Numbered from the stretch's first letter, positions 1-9,204 are shown. The stretch: DNA of 64,000 bases from JBGTSJ01 sp041940305 (GCA_041940305.1 JBGTSJ010000027.1:9424-73423), one strand, 5' to 3'. Notes: generated from the sequence alone by a model not told the origin. Numbers and translations are program-made.

Positions 1-1895
1 GGCGACCAGTCCACGTCCGGGGCCAACTCACGAGCCTGCTGCTCAATGTAATCCTGAAAGGCCGCATCCAGCTCCGCCAGCAGCGCGGTGTGCCGTTCGA
101 TTGCGTCATTGATGAGCACTCCCTCCGCCAGGTCGCTCAGGATCGCCGACAGTGCTTCGAAGCCGAACTCCTCAATGATGTACTCCACGACCATCGAGGA
201 CTCGTAGTAGGCGAACATGATATGCGCCGCGCTCTTCGGTGCGAGGAACGCCGCGCTCAGGTCCCCGATCGGCGTCAGCTCACCGCCGAGTACCATTGAC
301 CGATACGTGGGTTCCATCCGCTCGCCCCACGCCGGGTTCGCCTGCCGCTCCTCATAGACCGAGATCCCTTCGCTCAACCATCGCGGCATCTTGTTGCGCG
401 TCAGGTTGAGCGTGACGACGTGCGCGAACTCATGCCACAGGACCGATTCCCAGTTGCTCGGCTGCAGCTGAGCCGCCGGGCTGTTCGCCGTGATGACGTT
501 GCCGAAGCACACTCCCAGGTATCCGGAGACCCCCGGCATCCCGAACGTGCGGACCGCGAAGTCATCGGCGTCCGCGAAGATCTCGACTGTTACCGGTCCC
601 TCCAGTTCGAGTCCGTACTTGGCGCACAGCGTCTCGTGCGCCCGCTGCAGCAGGTTCAGCACCCGCTCCCCGTACACGTCCGCCTCCCTCGCCTCCATCC
701 GCACGATGAACCGCCCCTGCTCCAGCGTCCGGTATCGCTCCAGTTCGTCTCGCAACGTGACGAGGTTGTACATCGCAATGTCGTAGGCGTCCGCCTGAAA
801 CGCCGCGTCCGCCAGCCGCCATCCCTCTTCCTCCTCGCCCAGCCGGAGCAAGTCGTCCGCCAGTTGCTTCCGCGCCGGCAGATACTCGGGATCCACTTCG
901 AGCGCCTGCCGTTGATGCGCGGCCCCCTCGGCGAACCGGTACTTCTGCGACAGCTCCCGCCCAATGATGAAGTCCACCTCCGGATTGGTCGACCAGGTGC
1001 TGAGCGCCTCCGTGCGCAGTTCTGCCTCCCGCTCCGCATCGCCCCGCACGTGCTCGATCGCCGCCCAGTAGGCCAGCGCTTCCGGATGCGTCGCGTTGAT
1101 CTTGAGGACGCTCCGCAGGATCAGCTCGGCGTCGGCGTACTGCTCAGCGTCGATCGCCCGATCCGCCTGTAGCAACAGGGTGGGAATGTGACGCGGATTC
1201 AGTTCCAGCGCTCGCGCCAGCGCCTCCATGCTCGCCGCACGATCGCTCGACGTGAGCGCCGCCGCCAGACCGTAGTGCGCATCGGGCGCAGTAGGGAATC
1301 CATCGATCGCCTTGCGGAACGTCTCGGCGGCCAGCTGAAAGTCACGCTTCGCCAGCGCCAGGTTCCCGAGCGCCAGCAGCGGCTCGGGGCGGCGCGGATT
1401 ATTCCGCCGCGCCCGCGAAAAGAACGCGTCCTGCACCTCTTTCGCATCCGCACCCAGTTCGAGGGCCGCCTCGCCCAGCACCAACAGATTGTCAGCGTCG
1501 GTAAACCGCCACGCGGAGGATTCGACCAACTGCGTAATGGCATCCAATTCCGCATCGGCCGCTGCGTCGTCGCCGCAGAACCGGGCCGCATCCCGTAGCC
1601 GCCAGTGCAGCCGGATGCTGAACGGATATCGCTCCAGTCCCGTCGTGCACGTCTCGCGGGCCGCCGAGTAGCGTCCGAGCAGCAGTTCCAGGTCTGCCTT
1701 CAGAACGCGCCAGTCCTCGCCGTAAGCACCCCCCTCCACGGCCTCCGCAGCGCTGGCCAGCGCATCCTCGTACTGACCGGCCGTGAACATTTCCCGCGTC
1801 GCCGGCAGGTCCGCCGCGACGGCTGCGGCCGGTCGAGCGAACGCAATCAGCAGGGCGCCGGCAATCAGGCTTCGAGTCGACACAGCGATCTGCAT
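1..1895 (-). CDS. Secreted TPR protein with peptidase MA-like metalloprotease domain (3' end outside window)
   Basis: The frame is open from an ATG at 1895 to the left edge, about 631 codons with no stop, so the C-terminus is missing. The N-terminus (MQIAVSTRSLIAGALLIAFA) is a signal peptide, so the protein is probably exported. Residues about 30-400 are alanine- and leucine-rich helical repeats of TPR type. A zinc-protease motif HEFAH lies at residues 488-492, followed by WLSEGISVYEE, whose Glu (about 509) would be the third zinc ligand. This HExxH-(16)-E layout fits the gluzincin-like peptidase MA family. A GAGGG-like ribosome-binding site precedes the ATG. The substrate cannot be deduced. 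A purely structural TPR role is possible, but all three predicted zinc ligands are intact. Confidence 0.8.
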   Translation of the reverse strand, partial: MQIAVSTRSLIAGALLIAFARPAAAVAADLPATREMFTAGQYEDALASAAEAVEGGAYGEDWRVLKADLELLLGRYSAARETCTTGLERYPFSIRLHWRLRDAARFCGDDAAADAELDAITQLVESSAWRFTDADNLLVLGEAALELGADAKEVQDAFFSRARRNNPRRPEPLLALGNLALAKRDFQLAAETFRKAIDGFPTAPDAHYGLAAALTSSDRAASMEALARALELNPRHIPTLLLQADRAIDAEQYADAELILRSVLKINATHPEALAYWAAIEHVRGDAEREAELRTEALSTWSTNPEVDFIIGRELSQKYRFAEGAAHQRQALEVDPEYLPARKQLADDLLRLGEEEEGWRLADAAFQADAYDIAMYNLVTLRDELERYRTLEQGRFIVRMEAREADVYGERVLNLLQRAHETLCAKYGLELEGPVTVEIFADADDFAVRTFGMPGVSGYLGVCFGNVITANSPAAQLQPSNWESVLWHEFAHVVTLNLTRNKMPRWLSEGISVYEERQANPAWGERMEPTYRSMVLGGELTPIGDLSAAFLAPKSAAHIMFAYYESSMVVEYIIEEFGFEALSAILSDLAEGVLINDAIERHTALLAELDAAFQDYIEQQARELAPDVDWS

Positions 1896-2032
1896 GATCC
1901 CTCGCTTCCGGGCCATCTGCCGCCGGCGCGATCGGCGTGTTCCTGCTCCGCTCGGATCAATGATAACCGCTCGCGCCCCGACTCGTTAGACTGCGGCGCA
2001 CTCGACGCGGAAGTACTGCCCCCCATCAACAT

Positions 2033-2515
2033 ATGGCCGCCCCCCGCCGGAAACGCCTGATGCTCTACGTCGCGATTGGACTCGGTATCGCCATCGGCAT
2101 CCTGATCAGCCTGTCAATGGCGTCGCGCCGGCGGCCTCCGCTGGGTGTGCTCGACGGAAAGCTGCGACCGTGCGGTCCGTCCCCCAATTGTGTCTGCAGC
2201 CAGCAGCCGGACGAGGAGCACCGCATTGACCCGCTGACCTGCCGCGGAGATCCCCAGGCCGAGTTTCGCCGCCTCCGTGATCTCGTCCGCTCGCTCCCCC
2301 GCACGCTGCTCGTCGAGGAGCGGGACGGCTACTTGCGATACGAGTTCGTCACGCCGCTCGTGCGCTACATGGACGACGTGGAATTCCTCCTCGATGCGCA
2401 GGCCGGCGTCATTCACGTGCGGAGCGCGTCCCGCGTCGGACGATCGGACTTCGGAGCCAACCGCTCCCGCGTTGACGACATTCGCCGGCGGTTTTCGACG
2501 CCGGCGCACGACTGA
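2033..2515 (+). CDS. DUF1499 domain protein with N-terminal membrane anchor
   Basis: This 160-residue protein begins with a basic stretch and one hydrophobic helix (residues about 9-27), so it is probably membrane-anchored or exported. The rest matches DUF1499: a CGPSPNCVCSQ motif near residues 47-57, a central PRTLLVEERDGYLRYEF segment and the closing signature RSASRVGRSDFGANRSRVDDIR. The family is widespread and has no established biochemical function. A second in-frame ATG at 2060 would remove the first nine residues but keep the hydrophobic helix, so the start is not certain. It stands alone, divergent from the metalloprotease gene on its left, and the 137-bp gap between them must hold both promoters. 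Confidence 0.8.
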   Translation: MAAPRRKRLMLYVAIGLGIAIGILISLSMASRRRPPLGVLDGKLRPCGPSPNCVCSQQPDEEHRIDPLTCRGDPQAEFRRLRDLVRSLPRTLLVEERDGYLRYEFVTPLVRYMDDVEFLLDAQAGVIHVRSASRVGRSDFGANRSRVDDIRRRFSTPAHD

Positions 2516-2628
2516 CCCGGAATCGCGTTGCTCCGCCGGCAACGCATCTGGTAGAGTCCCGCCCCGTTTCGGCAGGGAGGCTGCGCGCGGCCGCGCAATT
2601 CAGCGACAGCGAACGTCAGGGATGACCG

Positions 2629-3474
2629 ATGGCTGCCTATCGCGAGCATATCACCGTCAGCGGCATGCTGGGGGCCGGCGTCGGACTCGCCAGCACCTTC
2701 GCCTTCGGTTTCACGCCGGTGCAGGGCATGCTTGCCGGCTGGCTCACCGCGATCGGCGGCATCCTCCCCGATCTCGACTCCGAGAGCGGCCGCCCGGTCC
2801 GTGAAATGTTCGGACTCACCGCCTCCGTCCTCCCTCTCCTCATGCTCGGCCGCGTCCTCCGCTGGACGGGCATGCAGAACGATCCCGAAACCATCATGGT
2901 CCTCTTTCTGACCATGTACCTGCTCATCAAGTATGGACTGGCGTCGCTCGTTGCCACGGTCAGCGTCCATCGCGGCATGTTTCACAGTATCCCGGCCTTG
3001 CTGATCACCTCCGAGGCCGCCTGGCTGGCCTACCCCAGCGACAGCCCGCGCGTGAAGCTCCTCATGGCCGGTGGAATAGGGGCCGGCTTCTTCTCCCACC
3101 TGCTGCTGGACGAGATCTACAGCGTGCAGTGGTCCGGAGTCCGGATCACGCTCAAGAAATCCGCCGGCAGCGCCCTCAAGTTTTTCGGCAACGGCTTCTC
3201 CGGCAATGCGGTCGCCTATGTGCTCCTGGTCTGTCTGACCCTGGTGACGCTCAACGAAGCCGGAATTATCGCGCGTCCGGTTCCATCGACGCTCCGCGCC
3301 AGCGACTCACCCGTGGAACTCGATCCGCTGGCCGCCGAACCAGTCCTGGGAGAAGTGATGCCCCTCACGACGGACCTTCCGCCGGCCCCGTCTCCCGGCA
3401 CCCCCCTCAGTCCGCAGCCGGCGCCGGCCGTGCAAGCCGCCGACGAGCCAGCCGCGGACGGCATCCTCCGCTGA
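2629..3474 (+). CDS. Membrane metal-dependent hydrolase, DUF457/YdjM-like
   Basis: The 281-residue product has several hydrophobic segments in its first 220 residues and the conserved polar motifs of the LexA-binding, inner membrane-bound hydrolase family: REHITVSG near the start, GGILPDLDSESG around residues 43-55, HRGMFHSIPA around 118 and FSHLLLDEIYSVQW around 157-170. The scattered His and Asp residues would bind metal at the membrane face. The C-terminal 60 residues are proline- and alanine-rich and probably disordered. The ATG at 2629 has an AGGGA element at workable distance. The family's physiological substrate is unknown, so the call is at family level only. Confidence 0.8.
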   Translation: MAAYREHITVSGMLGAGVGLASTFAFGFTPVQGMLAGWLTAIGGILPDLDSESGRPVREMFGLTASVLPLLMLGRVLRWTGMQNDPETIMVLFLTMYLLIKYGLASLVATVSVHRGMFHSIPALLITSEAAWLAYPSDSPRVKLLMAGGIGAGFFSHLLLDEIYSVQWSGVRITLKKSAGSALKFFGNGFSGNAVAYVLLVCLTLVTLNEAGIIARPVPSTLRASDSPVELDPLAAEPVLGEVMPLTTDLPPAPSPGTPLSPQPAPAVQAADEPAADGILR

Positions 3475-3505
3475 TCGCCGCGCCACATTTGCGCCCCACC
3501 CCACT

Positions 3506-3575
3506 CTAGCCCGACGCGCCACCGGGGGCCGAGCGCTTCGAAACGCTCTCCCATCCCGCCATGCGGCAGGACGCC
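3506..3575. repeat. Dispersed intergenic element, family A, copy 1
   Basis: This spacer contains TAGCCCG followed by GCGCCA and GGGCCGAGCGC, then a CGCTC block. The same order of short blocks returns at 7116-7184 and 9205-9273, in both cases between genes. This copy is the most diverged. It lies between the DUF457 gene and the nitrilase-family gene. No protein can be read through it. Confidence 0.55.
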
Positions 3576-3673
3576 CGCACACACACCGCATCGAGTGTCG
3601 GGACCCGCCCCCAATGATTACATTGGGACGCGTACGACTGTTGCCTACCACCGGACTCCAATCGCACGCACTC

Positions 3674-4534
3674 ATGAAAATCGCCGGAGTACAGATGGAC
3701 GTCGCCATTGGCGACGTCGCCGCCAACGTCCATCGAATCCAGTCGCATCTCCGCGAAACCGCGGCTGCGGGCGCGGCCCTCGCCATCTTCCCCGAGTGCG
3801 CCGCGACCGGCTATTGCTTCGCCAGCCTCGCTGAGGCCCGCGAGTTCGCACAGCCGGTTCCCGGACCGATCACCGAGTCCGTCGCCGCCGAATGCCGCAA
3901 GCTCGGCGTCTCTGCCATCATCGGCATGCTGGAGGCGGATGGCGACCGGATCTTCAATGCAGCCGTCCTCATCGGTCCCAAAGGCGTCGGCGGCCTGTAC
4001 CGCAAGGTGCACCTCCCGTACCTGGGAATCGACATGTTCACCTCGTACGGCGACCGCCCCTTCACCGTACACGACGTCGCCGGACTCCGCGTCGGGATGA
4101 ATATCTGCTACGACGCCGCCTTTCCTGAAGCCGCCCGCTGCCTCGCCCTCCTCGGGGCCGACCTCATCGCCCTCCCCACCAACTGGCCCCCCGGCGCCGA
4201 GTGCACCGCCGAATGCACCATTCGCTCCCGGGCGATGGAGAACGCCGTCTACTACGCCGCCATCAACCGTGTCGGCGACGAGCGCGGCTTCCACTTCATC
4301 GGCATGAGCAGCATCTGCGCCCCCAATGGCGACGTCCTCGCCGTCTCGCACGGCACGGACGAGCAGATTCTCTACGCCGAAATCGATCCCGCCCGTTCCC
4401 GTCGCAAGCACATCATCCGCGTCCCCGACAAACACGAAATCGACCGCATTGCCGACCGCCGCCCCGAGATGTACGCGCCGCTGGTCGACGCTCAATCAAC
4501 GAAAACGCCGCGTGAAGTCCACGCGGCGTCGTAA
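3674..4534 (+). CDS. Carbon-nitrogen hydrolase (nitrilase superfamily)
   Basis: This 286-residue enzyme has the full nitrilase-superfamily triad: Glu41 in IFPECAATGY, Lys111 in YRKVHLPYLG and Cys145 in NICYDAAFPE. Family members hydrolyse amides or nitriles through a cysteine thioester in the cytoplasm. The exact substrate is not recoverable from sequence. I start at the ATG at 3674 (MKIAGVQMDV) because this is where family members begin. An upstream in-frame ATG at 3614 would add 20 residues with no resemblance to the family. The last codons overlap a strong hairpin that serves the convergent gene. No neighbour points to a pathway. Confidence 0.85.
   Translation: MKIAGVQMDVAIGDVAANVHRIQSHLRETAAAGAALAIFPECAATGYCFASLAEAREFAQPVPGPITESVAAECRKLGVSAIIGMLEADGDRIFNAAVLIGPKGVGGLYRKVHLPYLGIDMFTSYGDRPFTVHDVAGLRVGMNICYDAAFPEAARCLALLGADLIALPTNWPPGAECTAECTIRSRAMENAVYYAAINRVGDERGFHFIGMSSICAPNGDVLAVSHGTDEQILYAEIDPARSRRKHIIRVPDKHEIDRIADRRPEMYAPLVDAQSTKTPREVHAAS
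4505..4529 (-). terminator. Intrinsic terminator for the minus-strand gene at 4566-5282
   Basis: Ten-base perfect arms, ACGCCGCGTG and CACGCGGCGT, enclose a 5-nt loop. Read on the minus strand the hairpin is followed by TTTTCGTT, as expected for an intrinsic terminator, 37 nt beyond the stop of the membrane protein gene. The hairpin lies wholly inside the last codons of the convergent hydrolase gene. Confidence 0.65.
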
Positions 4535-4565
4535 GCGATTCAGGACAGCTCTCGCCGTGCCCTGC

Positions 4566-5282
4566 TCAAGGGGCCGTTTCCGTCCCGTCCGGCTCTGATT
4601 CTGTGGCATCGGTCTCGCTCGACTCACCTGCGTCGGCGGCAGGCTCCTCCGGAGTGTCAGACGACGGCTCCGTCGCTTCCGGCTCTGTTCCTTCCGGCGC
4701 TGTCGCCTCCGGTTCCGTGGTCGCTTCCGGAGTGCCGGCGGCATCCGGGTCGGCATCGTCCGCGGCAGGCCCTCCCGGGGAGCCCGGCATCCCCGGCATC
4801 ATGCCGGGCGTTGACGCAGGGGCATCCGATTCCGAAGGCGTCACCGCAACTGGCTCCTCTTCGGGAGGCGCATCGCTCGTCTCCAGCCCCATGATGGCCG
4901 GCTCTGGCTCACTCGGATCGTAGGGCAGCGTCATCCCGTAGCGCGAAGTCAGGCCGCGCCACGACAATTGGATGTACGCGCGATGATCGCTTGCCTTATC
5001 GACTTCTTTCTGCGGCCAGCCCACCAGCAGGCCGTCGACGTCCTTGACATACAGCGGCTGTGGATTCGGCCCCTCGTCCTGCGCGATCCGGTCCTGCAGT
5101 GCATTCAGCGTCATCTCATATCCAAACCGCGCCCGCGCCTGGAATCCCACCAGCAGCAACAGCACGATGATGCCGCCCCACACCAGCACGCGCTCCGCGG
5201 AAGAACGCACCGGCTTGGTCTTCTGGGCGGAAGATGCGGATGGAGGAGTCGACGGGACAGGATCGGGAGGCGACGTGGACAT
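4566..5282 (-). CDS. Membrane-anchored protein with acidic Pro/Glu/Thr-rich tail
   Basis: I do not recognise the family. The 238-residue product, starting at the ATG at 5282, has a short Ser/Pro-rich N-terminus, one clear transmembrane helix (residues about 33-50, VLVWGGIIVLLLLVGF), a globular stretch of about 80 residues, and then roughly 100 residues dominated by E, P, A, T and D that must be disordered and strongly acidic. Such tails commonly extend into the periplasm or carry protein contacts. An upstream in-frame start exists, but it would overlap the neighbouring pterin gene and add unrelated residues. A hairpin with a T-rich tail at 4505-4529 ends its transcript. Confidence 0.65.
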   Translation of the reverse strand: MSTSPPDPVPSTPPSASSAQKTKPVRSSAERVLVWGGIIVLLLLVGFQARARFGYEMTLNALQDRIAQDEGPNPQPLYVKDVDGLLVGWPQKEVDKASDHRAYIQLSWRGLTSRYGMTLPYDPSEPEPAIMGLETSDAPPEEEPVAVTPSESDAPASTPGMMPGMPGSPGGPAADDADPDAAGTPEATTEPEATAPEGTEPEATEPSSDTPEEPAADAGESSETDATESEPDGTETAP

Positions 5283-5394
5283 GAGGATCTCCGCTGGCAG
5301 GAACAGGCGTGAGGACACGACGAAGTGCGGCCTTAGCATGCCGCAGCCATCAACCACATGCAAGCCCGCCCCGTCGCCACGATTCTCCGGGTGC

Positions 5395-5907
5395 TCAGCA
5401 GCCTTCACGCCACTCCCACATGGCCCACTGCCCGAAGTTCTCCTCAACCTCAATCCGCATCGTATCGAGGCGTCCTGCATTGCTCCCCAGCGCGTCTCGC
5501 AAACGCCCCCCGATCCACCGGGCGATCAGCTCGGCCGTGGTCTGCTCGATCGGCAGCAGCACGCACTCATCGCGCGGAAAAACCCACCGCCGCTCTGCAT
5601 AGCGCGCTTCCACTTCGCTGTCGCCGATGGTCACCTCGATCCGCGGATGCCGCAGCGGCAGCAGCATCCGATGGTCCAGCTCGGCAATAATCCCCTGCAG
5701 CGCGTCCCGCAGCGCGATGAAGTCAAACACGTAGCCGTTCTCATCCAGCGGCCCGGCGACCTCCACCGCCGTCCGCCAGTTGTGGCCATGAATCCGCTCG
5801 CAGATCTCCCCCCCGGCCGTCGTGATCGTAATGAAGTGCCCCGCGCTGAAGACCAGATGGTCCTTCGTCACCCGCACACGAAACCGCTCCGACGCGGATC
5901 GACTCAT
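5395..5907 (-). CDS. 6-pyruvoyl-tetrahydropterin synthase / QueD family protein
   Basis: The 170-residue product carries the PTPS-fold signatures: zinc-binding histidines in FSAGHF (His24) and HGHNW (His40, His42), the catalytic Cys36 in CERIHGH, LDHRML, and EQTTAE with the later EVEENFGQ. It therefore acts on dihydroneopterin triphosphate or a close pterin. The Cys-x3-HGH form favours QueD or PTPS activity over the PTPS-III folate-bypass type, which has Glu instead. Two roles are open: queuosine-precursor synthesis, or pterin supply for the tetrahydromethanopterin cofactor implied by the FwdB-like gene at 55.8 kb. No other queuosine gene is in the window. Confidence 0.85.
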   Translation of the reverse strand: MSRSASERFRVRVTKDHLVFSAGHFITITTAGGEICERIHGHNWRTAVEVAGPLDENGYVFDFIALRDALQGIIAELDHRMLLPLRHPRIEVTIGDSEVEARYAERRWVFPRDECVLLPIEQTTAELIARWIGGRLRDALGSNAGRLDTMRIEVEENFGQWAMWEWREGC

Positions 5908-5941
5908 GAGCCATCACTCCGAATCGAGGTTGGGAAGGAGT

Positions 5942-6056
5942 GGCCGCAGATGACGCGGATGAAACGGATTTACACGGATCAATAAGCGTGACAGCAGAGT
6001 GCCCCCGGTGCTTCCTGCTTCCGCGAAAATCGGCGTCATCCGCGTCATCTGCGGCC
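5942..6056. repeat. Palindrome-armed dispersed element, family B, copy 1
   Basis: The arms GGCCGCAGATGACGCGGAT (5942-5960) and its exact reverse complement (6038-6056) bound a 115-bp spacer sequence. Near-copies of the same arms bound elements at 33327-33419 and 37587-37703. No open frame crosses the element. It lies between the dehydrogenase gene at 6080-7000 and the PTPS-like gene. Confidence 0.8.
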
Positions 6057-6079
6057 CCTTGACCAGAGAGCGCTGACGC

Positions 6080-7000
6080 TCACCCCCGCTTCACCCAATC
6101 CACTCCGGACATCTCCGCCAGCGCCAGCATCAGGGCGTGCGTCCCGTTTCGCCCCCAACCCTTCGCTTTCACCGACTGGTACAGCTGCTCCGCCAGCGCC
6201 AGCCCCGGCATCGAGAGACCCATCCGCCGGCTCTCGGCCAGTGCGATTCCCATGTCCTTGATGAAGTGCTCTACGAAGAACCCCGGATCAAAGTTGTTCG
6301 CCATGATCCGCGGACCCAGGTTCGACAGCGACCAGCTTCCGGCCGCTCCCGTCGAAACCGACTTCATCACCGTCTCCAGGTCCAACCCCGCCTTGTAACC
6401 GTATAAGAGCGCTTCGCACACGCCGATCATCATGCTCGAGATCAGCACCTGGTTGACCATCTTGGTGTGCTGCCCCGCGCCCGCCTCCCCCTGATGCACG
6501 ATCGTCTTTCCCATCGCCTCCCAGCAGGGCTGCAGCGCGTCAACGACGGCCTTCTCCCCGCCGATCATGATTGACAGCCGCGCCTCTTTCGCGCCAATGT
6601 CCCCGCCCGACACCGGCGCATCCACGCTGGACACTCCCTTCTCTTTCGCTGCGCGGGCAATCTCCACCGCCAGCGACGGCTCGCTCGTCGTCATGTCCAC
6701 CAGCACATTGCCCGACTTGCATCCCGCCAGCGCGCCGTCTTCGCCAAGAAACACGTCCCGCACGTCCTTGGGAAACCCGACGATGGCAAAGATCACATCA
6801 GACTTCTCCGCCACGCCCTTCGGCGTATCCGCCCATGCGGCCCCCTTGTCGATCAGTGGCTGCGCCTTCTTCTTCGTCCGGTTGTACACCGTCGCTGAGA
6901 ACCCCTTGTCGATGAGGTGCCCGCACATGCTGGTCCCCATCACCCCGGTGCCGATCCAGCCGATTTTCGTCTTGCCGGGCGCGATCGCAGGGACTGCCAT
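6080..7000 (-). CDS. NAD(P)-dependent beta-hydroxyacid dehydrogenase (3-hydroxyisobutyrate dehydrogenase/GarR family)
   Basis: The 306-residue protein opens with a Rossmann motif GTGVMG (residues 17-22) after KIGWI. It continues with VYNRTKKKAQPL, the substrate motif DAPVSGGDIGAKEA and the catalytic-lysine segment GAGQHTKMVNQV, then the all-helical C-terminal dimer domain. Members reduce or oxidise small beta-hydroxyacids such as 3-hydroxyisobutyrate or tartronate semialdehyde, and the present substrate cannot be chosen. The ATG at 7000 (MAVPAIAPGK) has GGAG nine to ten bases upstream and is preferred to a GTG five codons earlier. It is flanked by dispersed repeats on both sides and appears monocistronic. 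Confidence 0.85.
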   Translation of the reverse strand: MAVPAIAPGKTKIGWIGTGVMGTSMCGHLIDKGFSATVYNRTKKKAQPLIDKGAAWADTPKGVAEKSDVIFAIVGFPKDVRDVFLGEDGALAGCKSGNVLVDMTTSEPSLAVEIARAAKEKGVSSVDAPVSGGDIGAKEARLSIMIGGEKAVVDALQPCWEAMGKTIVHQGEAGAGQHTKMVNQVLISSMMIGVCEALLYGYKAGLDLETVMKSVSTGAAGSWSLSNLGPRIMANNFDPGFFVEHFIKDMGIALAESRRMGLSMPGLALAEQLYQSVKAKGWGRNGTHALMLALAEMSGVDWVKRG

Positions 7001-7115
7001 GATGTCGTTCTCCACAATGGTTCGAATGCTTATCGCGCCGAGTATAACGCAAGACCCCCACGCGCAAAGTTAGAGCATCGACGCCCCCGCGCCACACTAG
7101 CCCCCACCGCCACGC

Positions 7116-7184
7116 TAGCCCGCCGCGCCAGCAAGGGCCGGGCGCCTCCCGGCATTCCCCCACGTCCATCCGTGCGACAGCACG
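7116..7184. repeat. Dispersed intergenic element, family A, copy 2
   Basis: TAGCCCGCCGCGCCAGCAAG is followed by GGCCGGGCGC and an ATCCGTGCGACAGCACG end block. The match to copy 3 at 9205-9273 is close throughout, including the terminal small hairpin. The element fills most of the gap between the dehydrogenase gene and the LptF/G gene. Confidence 0.7.
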
Positions 7185-7203
7185 TCGCAGCGCACATACC
7201 CAA

Positions 7204-8391
7204 TCAATACCGCATCGCCCGCCGCAGCAGCCAGCACCCCGCAATCGCCAGCAAGGCGTTCCCCACCCACATCGCCCACGCCGGATCGACGTGCCCCTTC
7301 TTCGCCTGCGCGATCATCCCCAGCACGATCGGGTAGTAACCCACCGTGATCGGCACGAAGCAGTAGAGAAAGCTCGTCAGAAATCGCGCCTGGGCCTTCA
7401 TCACAGCCAGCGGACTCCCCACCAGCACGAAGAACAGACAGCTGCACGCCAGCGCATAGCGGCTGTGGATCTCCGTCGTCATCCGGCAGGTGCGCTGCTG
7501 ATTCTCGCGCAGCCGGTGACGGCTGGTCCCTTTCGGATTCGTCAGTGCCGCAAAGTCCCCCGTCGTGAGCGCAAACGCCGCCTCAATCGCGGCCCGGTCG
7601 TTCTCATGCCCCCGTTCAAACCCCGCCAGCTTCAGTTCCTTCTGGATCACGCGGATCGGCAGGTGCCTCGGCTTGAACTCGTCGTCCACCGTCTTCCACC
7701 CGATCTCCTGGGTCTTCGTCCCGCTGATGTAGACGCGACCCTGGTCCGGCAGCTCGATCGCCCCGTTCGTGAGGTGCACCAGCGCCTGGTCGTGCTCAAA
7801 GTCGAGTTCGATCGTCGCCTCTTCCGCCCACATCGTCGCCTGGTGATCGCCGTGCATATACGTGAACACCGGCCGGATCAGGCGCCGTCCCTGTACCTCG
7901 GCAACCACGACGTTGATCCCATGCTGCCGGTCGCCGAACTGCCGCTCGGTCCGCAGCCGCTCGATCAGGATGTCCTCCATCGCCGAAAAGATCGTCCGCT
8001 GGATATTCGCCACCGCCCAGGGAATCGCCTGGTCCGAGAGCACCAGGCAGCACACGCTCAGCCCCGCACCGATCAGGAACGACGGCCACAGCAGCGAGAG
8101 CACGCTGATCCCCGCCGCCTTCGCCGCCGTCACCTCCAGGTCACCCGCCAGCCGGCCGTACACCAGGCACACCGTCAGCAGCAGCGCCGCCGGAATCGTA
8201 AACGGCAGCAGGCTCGGCACGATGAACGGCAGCACGCGCAGCAGCTGCATCGGCCCGAGGCCGCTCTCGCTCGCCTGCTGAAAGATTCCGACGAACACCA
8301 GCAGCACCGTCAGGCACAGCAGCACAAAGCAGAACACCCGCAGCAGTTCCCCGAACACATAGCGTTGCAGCAGGGGAATCGGGGCGCGCAT
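7204..8391 (-). CDS. LptF/LptG-family permease (YjgP/YjgQ)
   Basis: The product has the family layout: two or three hydrophobic helices in the first 110 residues, a periplasmic beta-rich domain of about 180 residues in the middle, then three helices at the C-terminus. The N-terminal LQRYVFGELLRVF and the KAAGISV coupling segment are typical. LptF and LptG form the membrane pair that, with the LptB ATPase, extracts lipopolysaccharide toward the outer membrane. Only one family member is visible here. I favour the ATG at 8391 (MRAPIPLLQRY). A GTG at 8427 would add 12 residues. The downstream spacer holds a family A repeat. Confidence 0.85.
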   Translation of the reverse strand: MRAPIPLLQRYVFGELLRVFCFVLLCLTVLLVFVGIFQQASESGLGPMQLLRVLPFIVPSLLPFTIPAALLLTVCLVYGRLAGDLEVTAAKAAGISVLSLLWPSFLIGAGLSVCCLVLSDQAIPWAVANIQRTIFSAMEDILIERLRTERQFGDRQHGINVVVAEVQGRRLIRPVFTYMHGDHQATMWAEEATIELDFEHDQALVHLTNGAIELPDQGRVYISGTKTQEIGWKTVDDEFKPRHLPIRVIQKELKLAGFERGHENDRAAIEAAFALTTGDFAALTNPKGTSRHRLRENQQRTCRMTTEIHSRYALACSCLFFVLVGSPLAVMKAQARFLTSFLYCFVPITVGYYPIVLGMIAQAKKGHVDPAWAMWVGNALLAIAGCWLLRRAMRY

Positions 8392-8761
8392 CCGTTCGCT
8401 CACTAACTGCCGTTCGCCGATCCGCACCCGGCGGATCGTTCCATCGATCGCAGGCGCATCCTCCGACGGCCGGCCGAATCCTGCGAGCCGGGCAGGGCAG
8501 AGGGGGGGGGCGGTGCGGAGCGGAAACCTATACGCAATCCGGGTTTTCGGTCAATACGATTGTGAATCCCCCGGCGAGGATGGGAATGCGGTGGACATCT
8601 CAACAATTCCAACTGCCGATGCTGCTCCCCCAAGACCTCCACAGCCCGCAACTCCCTGATTCACCGGCCGGAATCTCCACCTTTCCGGTGTAACACTGCG
8701 CGCCCTCCGCCGCTCAGGGAGTAGGTCACCAGCGAAACCAACCTTTCCGGAGGGCGATTCG

Positions 8762-9169
8762 ATGAAATTCCAGCTTGCCGACGCATTGAACGGACTCAAG
8801 GCCGTCGCGGATCGGGCGAACGTCCATGCCAACTCCGCCGCGGACGTCATGGCCCGCAAGTGCACCGAACTGACCGGCCGCCAGATCAATGGTCCGCAAC
8901 TCAAAACCGCCGCCATCAAGATCGGCGGCATCGCCATGGGCTTCGGAGCCGCCATGGCCATCGCCAACATTGCCGGCACCACTGTCGGACCGCAGGTCGC
9001 CGGCGGACCGGACGGCGACGGCAGCGACCCCGGCAACGATGGCGACACCGGCCTGACCCGCACAGGCGACTTCGAAGGGGACGTCGGCATGTTCTTCGCC
9101 GAGAACGGCGTCGCCGTCCATGAAGCGACCCCCTGGGTCACCGCCGAAGGCGACGTCAGCTGGGAGTAA
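8762..9169 (+). CDS. Small hypothetical protein with glycine-rich hydrophobic segment
   Basis: I do not recognise this 135-residue protein. An excellent ribosome-binding site (GGAGGG, nine bases before the ATG) makes it a convincing gene. Residues about 48-75 are glycine- and alanine-rich and hydrophobic (IKIGGIAMGFGAAMAIANIA) and could form a membrane or membrane-active helix. They are followed by a low-complexity G/D/N-rich hinge and an acidic end. The 334-bp spacer to its left holds the divergent promoters of this gene and the LptF/G gene; apart from an eight-G run near 8500 I see nothing more there. Confidence 0.65.
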   Translation: MKFQLADALNGLKAVADRANVHANSAADVMARKCTELTGRQINGPQLKTAAIKIGGIAMGFGAAMAIANIAGTTVGPQVAGGPDGDGSDPGNDGDTGLTRTGDFEGDVGMFFAENGVAVHEATPWVTAEGDVSWE

Positions 9170-9204
9170 CCATCGCTCCAACTCCGTCACGAACGCCCCC
9201 ACAG

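Noticed and set aside
420..1598. Plus-strand frames opposite the first gene
   Set aside because: They are shadows of the minus-strand metalloprotease gene, whose signal peptide, TPR region and HEFAH motif are all in one frame.
8428..8761. The 334-bp spacer with an eight-G run as a small RNA gene
   Set aside because: No cloverleaf or paired promoter-terminator layout was visible, and it already has to hold the promoters of two divergent genes.
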